Positions 11,740-21,700 of a stretch of DNA of 64,000 nt are shown here, one piece after another. The notes under the pieces were generated by a model that did no database searches, was not told the DNA's origin, and was given only the letters and a program-made list of their open reading frames with translations. The stretch comes from Toxoplasma gondii ME49 (taxonomy: Eukaryota > Apicomplexa > Conoidasida > Eucoccidiorida > Sarcocystidae): contig NC_031477.1 of the NCBI RefSeq assembly GCF_000006565.2, forward strand, positions 2,512,043-2,576,042. Reading direction: 5' to 3'. The position numbers and the translations under genes were made by a program. Position 1 is the first letter of the stretch, and the number at the start of each line of letters is the position of its first letter.

Positions 11740-12978
11740 TTACTCAATGAGCGCGTTTTCCTCGTACACAGACCACGCCAGCGTTCCCCGCACTGCATTG
11801 ATAATTAGGTTTTGCGGGACAACAGGGGAGACTGGATCTCCTATGTGTCTCAGAATCCAGCCTAAAAGCCCAAGTTCCTCTTCTGCATCTTCTCTGTCGC
11901 GTTTGCCTCTTCTTGTGCTGTCTGGTACCGCGCGACATACTCGGCAATTCTCCCCTCCCCTCTTTATGCGTCGGCGTCGTATCCACATTCCGTTTCCGTC
12001 TCCCTTCTTGTCTTCGCTCAGATCTTGTGCGCCACTCTCAATTCTTAGAGTGGCCGCACTACACCCACGTAAGCCCATTCGATACAGACTCCAACCATTT
12101 CTGTTGTCGCGCCGTTGTTTCCGTTTTCTTTGTTTGACTCGAAGCGACCACGAGACGAACTTCTGGCAGCACCGACGACTGCATGCGCTCTGTGAAACTG
12201 TCTCGTTGTCTCTCCAACGACATTTCGTACACTTGTCGCACGTGCCGCACGATCTTGCTTTCGTTCCCTCGTTGAGAAACAGTCCGGTCTTCTCGACTGA
12301 ATCCTCATTCGCCGAGTTCCCAAGCAGCACCTCTCCACAGCGCACCCACTTTTCGCCTATCTCTTCATCACTGTCTGGCGATTCCTCGCTGAGTCCTCGC
12401 GTACGGGGTTCCTTTCCAGGGGTAGGAACCCTGGTCGACGTGCACACAGAAGACCGGACTGTTCGTTGCGTTTCCCCCGTTTGTGGTATCAAAGAAAACA
12501 CCTGCGAAGCAGCTGAGCCGAAAGAGGCGGACCGCGACCGAGGGAACGCCGATGTCCAGAAAAAGAAATTTTCTACTGTAGAACTGGTCGTCCGGAGGGG
12601 TTTACCGGTGGAAAGACGCATTCTATGCGAAGTGCCACGGAACAATGGGGTAGAGAGACGAGAGGGAAACAGCTTGACATCATCAGACAGAGGCGGCGAA
12701 AAAGGCGAGGGAAAAAAGCTGTCAGAAGAGGCGGAGGAAAGACACCGGGCGAGGTGCGAAGAGCAGCGAGAAGCAAAAGGCTCGTGAATCGGGCCTCCTG
12801 GCACAGATGGAAAAAGTGGCAGCGGTGAAGAAAACTGAGAGTACCGAGTCAAATACGCCGGTATGGTAACTGAAGACGGGGAGAGCCGCACCGTGGCGCG
12901 AAGCAATCGCCGAGTTAACGCCGTCAACTGACCATCGCACGTGGACCTAAAAAAGCCAACCAGACGCGAACGACGCAT
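11740..12978 (-). CDS. putative mitochondrial protein, unknown function (412 aa)
   Basis: Single-exon frame from a true ATG at 12978 to TAA at 11740. The N-terminus (MRRSRLVGFFRSTCDGQL, continuing with many Arg and Ser and few acidic residues for about 90 positions) resembles a mitochondrial targeting sequence. The middle is polar with a Cys-rich patch (CGTCDKCTKCRW) followed by a very basic stretch (KQRKRKQRRDNR). The last 45 residues are the most protein-like: an acidic helix, then LGLLGWILRHIGDPVSP and a C-terminal segment ending YEENALIE. A plus-strand frame of similar length overlaps (11522-12787), but it lacks a targeting sequence and an ordered tail, so I prefer the minus frame. No family is recognised. 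Only 310 bases separate its start from the end of the upstream minus-strand gene. Confidence 0.6.
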   Translation of the reverse strand: MRRSRLVGFFRSTCDGQLTALTRRLLRATVRLSPSSVTIPAYLTRYSQFSSPLPLFPSVPGGPIHEPFASRCSSHLARCLSSASSDSFFPSPFSPPLSDDVKLFPSRLSTPLFRGTSHRMRLSTGKPLRTTSSTVENFFFWTSAFPRSRSASFGSAASQVFSLIPQTGETQRTVRSSVCTSTRVPTPGKEPRTRGLSEESPDSDEEIGEKWVRCGEVLLGNSANEDSVEKTGLFLNEGTKARSCGTCDKCTKCRWRDNETVSQSACSRRCCQKFVSWSLRVKQRKRKQRRDNRNGWSLYRMGLRGCSAATLRIESGAQDLSEDKKGDGNGMWIRRRRIKRGGENCRVCRAVPDSTRRGKRDREDAEEELGLLGWILRHIGDPVSPVVPQNLIINAVRGTLAWSVYEENALIE

Positions 12979-13288
12979 TCCTGTTCGGTCGGTTCGTATT
13001 CACTGTGGACGGGAATTCCTATGGCGCACCAACCAACGCGGTGATTTCTGGAAACAGTGGATTGCATCCGATCCAAACCCAGAAAACGAAAGAAGGCGCA
13101 TCTTGTAGGTCAACACAGTCCACATACAGAAATGCGGCATGAGTCTGTGAGCGCCCCGATAGTTTGCCTAGCCTTTTCCCATACGCGCACAGCAAGACAA
13201 AGTACCACGTGGAAATATACACATATACATACAAAAAGACTCAAACGCGGAGACACACGCACATGCGCACTGTGAAGTCGACAGAGAC
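12979..13288. other. short spacer between tandem minus-strand genes
   Basis: About 310 bases with no gene of their own. They must contain the promoter and 5' UTR of the gene at 12978 and the 3' UTR of the gene ending at 13289. A possible alternative last exon of the latter lies near 13010-13045 on the minus strand: the acceptor CACTGTTTCCAG is followed by a short open stretch. This would extend that gene into the spacer. Confidence 0.4.
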
Positions 13289-13762
13289 TCACGCACACAC
13301 AGACAGCAACAAATATACATCCTTGGCACAGGTCTGACAAACCCTGTGCTTCTCCAGTACAAATCGCAAGACGCAATGACGGGGACGTTCCGGGAAGACG
13401 CTGGGGAGAAACGCGACTTCCGCATAATCAAGCAACCTCCGCTACAATTCCACTGAAGTCCGCACAGGGAAATGATACACAACAAGAGCACAAACCGAAG
13501 AGACTACCCCGCCCAGTCCAAACTCACGGATAGAAAATTATTAGCGGGCAAAACGGTGCGAAGTCGTGAAGAAATGTTGCGACGCGAGGATCCACCACCT
13601 GCGAAAGAGAAGCCGGAACACGTGTCAATGCAAATCCGCAACACTCGCCGAAATCCGCCGTCTTCCGCTGGTCTCAAACTTGTGACACCGGGAACCCATG
13701 ACACCTTTAAATGCCTCTAAGCAACTCTCTACATACGCCTCCGTATCTGGTCCATGCGTATG

Positions 13763-13796
<34 letters not shown>

Positions 13797-16700
13797 AATG
13801 AAGATAGGTGCAACGAGACACGATTCTGTGTGTGTACTGTATATGCATGAATATGAATTTACGTACCATGAATTCCGTGTATCTGTGCAGGGACCCTCCT
13901 CACGAATCTGAATGGACGGGTCGACGTGCTCTTGTCTTTCCTCGGCGTCCGATCTCACGGAAAACATAGTAACAATGGCGCCAACACGAACTATATGCAT
14001 TGCCTAATGCGTCTATATGTCCATGCATGCGCTGTTTACGCCTCCGTCTCACTAGATAATGGCCGGTGTCTGCAAGAACGCTCTGCGCAGTGGTTGCGCC
14101 TTTACACACACTTTGCAGATGTGTTTATACATCCGCAAGTGTACATACGAATGTGCATGTTTACATGGAGCGAGGCTATACATGAGTGTGTGAAGCGCAG
14201 CTGCACTGCTAGTTCCCGGTTCTCTATGTATTCGTTGTCTCCTCCTCCTTTCTCGTTTGCGGGACCTCACCCTCTGAGCAAGGGCGTTCCACACGGAGGC
14301 AACCCAAGGCCTTTCTCTGTGGCATGAATCCAGCGACGCCTCCTGCGCACCCCATTCTTCTTTGTCGTCTCGCGTCGCGTCCTCTCGACGCGCTGTGTCT
14401 CTCTCCCGCTCCGCCGTCTCGTCTTTCTCTTTGGCGCGTTCCTGTGTCTCCGCAGAGCGCGCACAGTTTCCTAGAGAACGTACGTCGTAGCGAAGCCAGG
14501 AGGGGGTCGCGGCAAGTGAAGAACTTCCAGGAGTCTGCGGAACGGAGCCTGGGTGTGCCGACTCTGCTGCTCGGTCAGGCGGGAGCAGAAAGAGACGCTC
14601 GAGAATCAGAGAGGTGGAGAGGTCTTGGCCAGCGATACGGTAAGAAGGAGCAATGTTCCGCCTGACACAAGCAAGCAAAGCCAACGAAAGAGCCCTGTGG
14701 CGATCCAAAGAAAAGTACGTCTGCTGTGCCACAGACGGTTCCCGACCAACTGTTGTCGGTGGAAACCGAACTTCCAGAGGCATACACCTAGTCTCCATTT
14801 CCTTGAACGACCAGGAAAAACGAGGGCGCACTCCCTTCTCTGTTGTGCGACCCCAAAAGTATGCTTCTTCCTGTGTCTGCATCGTTTTGTGTCCTCTCGC
14901 TCGCCGCCACGCTGACCTTTTTCCGGCTACCGGCATGCCTTGATTCTCCCCTGTTCTTCCCCTTCTTCTCTCTCTCCCTTCCTCTTTCGTCTTATCTTCG
15001 TCGCTCGCTCCTTCTCTCTCCTTCCCTTGTTTTCCCAGAGTACTCGTCTTCCTCTCCTTGTCTCTTCCTTCACTTCTCTCTCCAGCGTTCGCCTTCGCTC
15101 TTTCTCTCGCTCCTCCCTTCCGTCGGTTCGTTTCTGCCACCCTGTTCTCTCCTCTCCCACACCTCCACTCTGCTCTTTTTCCTCGCTCTGTTCTCTTGGC
15201 ACGAACCGCTGAAACTGCAATGCTCGTCTGTCGCCTTCGCTACCATGGTCTGGGCCTCCTTACCTGCTACCTCCTGAGAGGCTCCTGAGTGTCTCCTCAT
15301 CTGTCGCTTGGAAAGCTTCCAACTGTTTCAGACGGAACCTTGAGCACGCAGCATGTCTACGGCAGCCACTCCCCGAAGCGCAGAGTTCGTCTCCATGCCC
15401 TTCTTCTGTCAGCCTCTTTCTCGTCCCTCGACTGTTTCCAAGTGCAGGTGCTCCGACGCCGACCAGGCGCTGCATAGTCTCCCGCGAGCCTGGCGGAGAC
15501 AGGCCAACCCGCAGAAGGAGAAGCGCGAGGAGCGCTAGCGCAGCAGCAGTCAGGGTGGGGGGCGGAGTAGAAAAGAAAAGGACCGGCGAGATCAACAACA
15601 ACAGAGAGCCAGCGTTCTCGCGAACGACATGCAGTACACGTTCTCGCTTTATGCCTTGGAGGCGGCCCTCCAGAGCACCATGAAGAACACAAGCTGCGGC
15701 CCAGACTCCCCCGTGGTCTGCTGCCCCTTTGCCAATACGGTGGCGATCGGTTCGCCACGGCAAACATGATTTCTGGTCTCCCGATTTCTCCGCGTCTGAG
15801 TCGACTCTGCCGCCAAGAGGAGAGAGCCATGACGGATGCAGAACAGAACGCAAGAAAGACGGCAACAGCTTTCTCAGAGATTTAGCAGAACTCGTCGACG
15901 GTGGCAATTGTGGCGTGTCTCTAAGGGCACAACTCGTCAGTCTTCTGTCTCCTTCATCGCACTCTTTTTCAGCCGCAACGACAGACGCCTGCGCGGACAG
16001 AGGAGCCTCAGAGGAAGGCGAACACGAACGCGAAGCGCCCAACGAAACAGAAGCAGATGCAGCAGATATAGAGGACAACTCCGAGTCAGGCGACGACGCA
16101 CAGACAGGTGACGGCTCAGCGACACTATTTTTGGAAGCCCCGGTCATGCGGATGGAAGTGCAGAGGGACAGGAGTGCCGCGTGACGTCTGAGGAGCTGCG
16201 CAATGTTGAGGAAAAAGGCTTTTTTCTCCTCAGACGACAGGCACAGAAGAGCCGCAGCAGGCAGCGACGCCAAGGCAGCGAGCCGCGCTTCGAATCTACA
16301 AGGAAGAAACAACAGGGAAGACAGAAGCGCGTTTTTGGGGGGACCACACGAAGACGTTTTGACTTCCTCTTGCCGCACCCATCGTTCCTTGTCAGGTCGA
16401 CCCTTCTCGGTTTTCACACGCGTGTGTCTTGGATTCCTCTGACCTAAAATCGGCCAACAGTCGACAGATGGACGCACAGGTCAAGGCGCAGAAAAACCGA
16501 TATGAAGGCAAAGACATCCTTGCTTTACAAAAACGCCCCTAAAGTGCAAGCAGTCTCCACCACACGTCAGACTGCAGGAGTACCCACGAGCGTAAGTGCA
16601 CATGCTCTGCATATATCAGATTGTCGTTCCCATGGTACGCATAAAAACCATGCACATTTATGTTTAGCGCATGCATGAAATACGTGTACAAGGATGCAGA

Positions 16701-18467
16701 CATTTATGAAGTTTCGTGTGTTTGGAAAGCCGATGGGCCGCTCTCCACTTACGCGCCGAACGCGTCTCCTGCTCGAATGGCTGGGAGGTCGTGCCCGAGT
16801 GTCTCCGGCGGGCAGCGCCACAGCGAAAACTGGGAGATCCTTGCTCTTCGGTGTATCTGGTTTTTCTCGTCGTCGGCGCGCCGAGTTCCTCCTCGTTTGC
16901 CTGTGGTCTCCAGATGGCGAACAACAGGGTTCGCGCTTCCACTCGAGGACTGGTTCGACGACGAGGAAACAGGAAGTGAAGAAGGCACTCGACGTCGGTG
17001 GCCGAATGCCTTCCTCGAAGGCGGACGCGAACGAGAAGGCGAGGTGACGCCGGTCGGAGAGAAGATCGCGAGATACTCTTCAAGGAGGCGAATCGAAAGC
17101 TGAAGGAAACGATCCGAGAAAACGGTTTCCCTCATGAATGCTTATTACGCCACATCCACACATGTTTCGACCGCGACAACGACTACACACACAGCTTAAC
17201 TGACAAACACAATGGGCTTCGGCCGTGCATTTGATTCCCTCGCTTTTTGTCCTTGCCATTCGTACCTCAACAGGGGGAACCGTTGGAGGTTCGTCGTCGG
17301 TCACACACGCCGTGTCACTCGACTTCTCTTTGGGTCTCTGGGATCTGGACCTGGACTCTTCCGGTTCGCGTCGTTTCGACGTTTCCGTCCTTTCCTGCGC
17401 ACTTTTGTCTTCGTTTCCTGTTTCAGCTTCCAGCAAACTCTCGTTGATTGCGTCCACGGACTTTCTCCCCCTCTCCTTCTCTTCCTCCACTCCTGGCGTC
17501 TCGCGGGGGGAGGCGCTTGACGCCTCCCCGGAAGTGGAAAGAACTAGGAAAGAGAACAGAGACTTCTGGTCCTCCTGTTGACGAAGAGAGTAGCGCATGC
17601 AAAGACGCGAGAGCAGCTTGCGTTGCAGGTTCAACGGAACTTCTCGCCGTGTCCAAGAGAGCGAAAAGAAAGTTTTGTAACTATCGAGGCGAGGCGACGC
17701 GTAGCGTGGCAGAGCCGTGCTCGAGGTGGAGGACGAAAGAAGCAGAGAAGCGGAAGAATAACACAAGGGAGGAGATGCAGACGCAACAAGCGGCCGCGTC
17801 TGAGACAACGGAGAGAGAGCGAAGGACGAACGCGGAGACGATGAGAGAAGTGACATGTCCGAAGGCAAACGCGGAAAAGACGACTCCTGCGACAGTGAAG
17901 AAGACCACGCATCGTCCCCGCACGTCGCCACCGACAACTGGCAAACTGTGGACTCCAGCAAACCTACACAAAAACGACACAGAATAAACTTCCAGAGGTT
18001 CATAGAGAAACCATGCATACATGCATAAAAACACTCCAGACATATATATATATATATATATAAAGTATAAATATGTATAATAAAGTATATATATAATATA
18101 TAAAGTATATACATTTATAATATATATATATATACTTTGGTTCAATGTATGCACTTTGATGGACAAGTGCACAGTGCCGAACGCAAGCACTCATAAAGAG
18201 AAATGAAGTTATATATATGCATATATATATATATATAAGTAGACATCGATGGCGATAGACAGCTTCGGATCTATGCATGAAGGCGTCGACGTGAAAGGTG
18301 TGTGTGCCTGGGGTGAATGTGCACATACCGATGAGAACATCTGTCGCCGCAGGTCGACTGAGGTGAAGAGCCGCTTGAAGAAAGTCGAGGACAACAGGCG
18401 TTTGGACGCCAGGCAGCTGCATGCGAGTGAACCACGAACGCAGTGATTCTGAAACGCCATTAAATTG
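13289..18467 (-). CDS. seven-exon region with membrane-like segments: C-terminus of the receiver-NEK protein or a separate gene
   Basis: Phase-consistent minus-strand exons: 18416-18329 (upstream edge could be 18467), 17963-17266, 17099-16753, 16295-15264, 14661-14271, 13598-13528 and 13400-13289, ending TGA. Donors include GTATGT, GTACGA, GTAAGT, GTAAGG, GTGAGG and GTGAGT. The product (about 910 residues) starts near LPGVQTPVVLDFLQAALHL. It carries a Ser-rich region, the helical segment FEARLAALASLPAAALL, strongly hydrophobic stretches encoded near 15500-15620 (LLLLISPVLFF and ALALLALLLLRVGL) that look like one or two membrane spans, and a compact Cys-containing end (FVLEKHRVCQTCAKDVYL). No family is recognised. 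With the 18416 acceptor, exon 1 joins in phase 0 to the donor at 18757 of the kinase gene, giving one protein. With the better acceptor at 18467 the phase disagrees. An internal ATG at 18422 could begin a separate gene. Confidence 0.65.
13759..13796. repeat. (TA)n(TATG)n microsatellite
   Basis: Lies in the predicted intron 14270-13599 of the minus-strand gene, which supports that interval being non-coding. Confidence 0.85.
18041..18238. repeat. cluster of (TA)n tracts
   Basis: TA-rich tracts at about 18041-18135 and 18210-18238, inside the predicted intron 18328-17964 of the minus-strand gene. Confidence 0.85.
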
Positions 18468-18659
18468 ACCTGAAAAACGAGAGCCGTTGAGTCGTTTATG
18501 CCGATTCCCCCACCTACAGATTCACAGCCCCTGCAGCCTAAATCGTGTGATATTCTTGGATATGCATTAAAACGTATTTTCAGACGCTTACATGCTGTAG
18601 TGGAGAGAGTCACCGGAATTCAGACATCTCCACAGAAAATGTGTATATGCAGATATAAA

Positions 18660-18680
18660 TAGATATAGATATATATATAA
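18660..18680. repeat. (TA)n tract just downstream of a strong donor
   Basis: TATAGATATATATATAA on the plus strand. If the kinase frame were read past the GTAAGA donor at 18756, this repeat would encode an Ile-Ser-Tyr tail, which argues that the donor is used. Confidence 0.8.
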
Positions 18681-18756
18681 TCGTAAATCGAAGGACCTGT
18701 TGACACATGCTTAGATGCATCCAGTTTTTATTGATCTGCGAATTCATTTCTCTTAC

Positions 18757-21700
18757 CTTGTCCAGTATGGTGCTGTAGTCTGCGCCTTTGCGTCTATGTT
18801 GTTCCTCTTTCACTGTTTCCACACCTCGACAGCCTTCTTCCTGGATCTCCCTGTCTCCCTCGTGACACGCTTCGCCTCTGTTCCTTGGACACAGACCCCA
18901 GTAAATGAAGAGAAAGAAGGCACACAGCCCGTCGATACGGAACGAATCGGTCCCCGAGTGAGGTCGCCTTGTCTCTGCCGCATGTGTGATTTTCCCTTCC
19001 TTTTTTTCATCTGCAAGTGTCTCGCTGAGTTTTCCTTGACGTTCAACGCTTCGCGTGTCTGTGCCTTGGACATGTGAGACAACCCGAGAATGCATGCTCG
19101 CGCTCTCTCTCCGTTGCATGTTCCTCTGCTCCCCGCTGTCGAGAGCCGAGGGAAACGGAGGCCGCAGTGCGCAGACAATCCGCGAGACAAACGCCACAAC
19201 GAGATCCAAAATTCCTTTCGTTTCTTCCGCCATCCGTTTGGCCCTGCGCGACAAGCGGCGGGTCAGGGCCGCACCACGCTGAGAGGGAGAAGAAAGGTTG
19301 GAAGCAGAAACGCGTGGAAGGAGAGAGATGAAGGTCTCTGACGAAGAGACCTGCCACCTGGAGGACGGGAGCCGAGTTGCGAACAGAGACGCAAGGTTGA
19401 CAGAACGCGAAGAAAACATGGGCGGTTCCGAGAGGCCGATTAAAGTACAGGAGGGAGAGAGGGAGTTGCGTAGAATCCATGCAGAGAGAGAACAGAGAAG
19501 TAGAAAGAAAACTACACACAGCGTCAACATTCGCAAACCGTAACGCCTTCGTCCAGGACGCTCAACACTGGTGCATGTCCGTCGTCTCAAGAGCAAAACG
19601 GATCTGCCAGACACGCATGGCGCCTCGGCCGCCGCGTGTGGCCGCTTTGATGTCCACGACGAAGCAACAATTCGAGGAAACGAAGCAGAAAAAGGAGACG
19701 AAAATGACGGCGACAGTGACAGGTTGTGGCGGCGACATGCAGAGTGGCCTCCGTAGTCCTCCATTGCTCCCTGTTGATCCTCGAGAGTTGCCGCGCGAGT
19801 GCGCAGAGTTGACAGAGGGGACAGAGGGCGTGACGTGGAAAGACGCGACTTCGAGAAGCAAGGAAGAAAGACAGGATTTTCAGGGAAGATACTGCGGATC
19901 AGGACAGCCGCCCGTTCAAGCGCCTGTGCACTTCGTAGCATTTCTGGATGAGTGCCTTTCGCTTCCAACGATCCTCGATTTCCTGGCGTTTCCTCTTCGC
20001 CATCGAAACGCTGCCGCTCGCCAGGGACCCACAATCGAGGGGGCTGCCCCGTGTTGTCCGTGCCTTCTTCACATCCCTTGTCTCCTTCCACACACCACAC
20101 TTTCACCCCTGTGATAGCTTCTTCTCCACGTTCGTTTCCGTACATTTCTTCACCTTTCGTTGTTCGTGGTGCACATAATCGCGCAGACTCTTGGTCTGTC
20201 AGCTCCTCTCTCAGCGAGGCAGCTGAGGCGTCCATTGACGCAGCAGAGGCAGACGAAGAAAGCGCGAACAGCACTCGCCTTTGTGTCGAATCGACCAGGG
20301 AAGCCGAGGAACCACCCCTGTCGTAAAGTCCTACTTCTCTAAACTCGCCTCGGTCTAGTCCAGTCGTGCTTCGTCGGCGTTCGCGACCTCCGTCTTCCGG
20401 AGACCGCCTCACCTTGTCTGTCTCAGTAGCAGTTGAATATTCTCTTTCCATTTCGTCTGCCTTCTTCGCTTCCGTGTCTCCGCTTGTACCTGCAAGTGCC
20501 ACTTCGATTCTGCGTTTCACAAGCTCCACTCCCTTGTTTACGACACGGATCTCGCCTCCCTGAATAGCGTGAGGTACAGACGGATGAAGTGCGTATGCGT
20601 GGCTCCCTCGTCGCATCCCGTCGGCGCTTTCTCCACGGTCTTCGAGATCTTTTCCGCCTGGAAAGCAGATCGTTTCGCCATGTGCGGGACTCGCAATTGA
20701 AGCGACGAACGGCCCCTGAGGTGCAGGAACGGCGGCGAGACTCGAAGGCGCCTCCCGAGTGCAGGTAGAGTGGCCACTGTCTCCTGTCTCCTTTCGGTCT
20801 GTTTCGTGCTGCTTCGCACCTGTCGCGTGGTCACCCCGGGGACTCTGAGGGCGGAAGGCAGAGGCCAAGAGCCGCGGGCACGCGAGGGCGGAACCGGAGG
20901 AGGACGGCGAGAAGGGACGGAGGAATTGAGAGGGAACAAAAAACGGCGAGGAAGAGCGAGACGAAAACACAAACGAAGGTGCGCCAGGGGCAGGCCGCGG
21001 AGCCACCGCAGAAGCTGCAAGAGAAGCCCCAAGGGCCAACGTCCCTTCGCCGGGATCTCTCCGCAAACGCAAATACGTTTGTCTCTCCACACCGACCCGA
21101 CCATCACGAACACATGAAGACATGATCCTAGCGGTTTCTGCAGCTTCGAAAAAACGTTCGCTCTCAGGCGCGTCTCTCCGCCCGTTACCTCGGCCACCGT
21201 CCTCGCTCCCAAGAGCCTTTCTTGCATCTTTCACTCGGCTTCTCGTGTCCTTCTCGCGTCGTCGTTCTCTGAGAGCGCTCTCGTGTTCTCTCGGACAAGA
21301 CTCCGTTGCGTCTCCACGCTCAGTGGGTGGCTCTCCCTTCCCCGTGCCCGCCCTCGTTCTCCCTGGCTCTTCCCCGGCTTCTTCCAGGCTTCCACCCCCT
21401 CCCTGTGTGGTCTGCTCTTCGTCCTCGCTGCCGTCTCCATCGGCTCTGCTTCGAGACCCGCGACGGTAACGGGTCGCCTTGACCGGTCCGAACCTCCGGC
21501 GCCAAATCCGAGATCCACGCTCGACGGTATGAGGCAAGGCCGCTCTGAAGCTCGTACCGGTGGGGACGTTAGCAAAGCCAGGACGCCTCGGGACTTTCGC
21601 TTTGCGCAGCGTGCGAGGAGTGTCCAAGACCGTGGAGGCAAGGCGAGAATGGTAGTGCAGAAGACTCACGGGGAGGAGACGCGCGCGAACCCCAGCACCG

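Noticed and set aside
11522..12787. 421-codon plus-strand frame
   Set aside because: It overlaps the minus-strand putative mitochondrial gene and lacks a plausible N-terminus and an ordered C-terminus, so I treat it as the antisense shadow.
18610..18756. C-terminal extension of the kinase frame reading through to a stop at 18610
   Set aside because: A strong GTAAGA donor precedes it, and the extension is encoded by a TA microsatellite.
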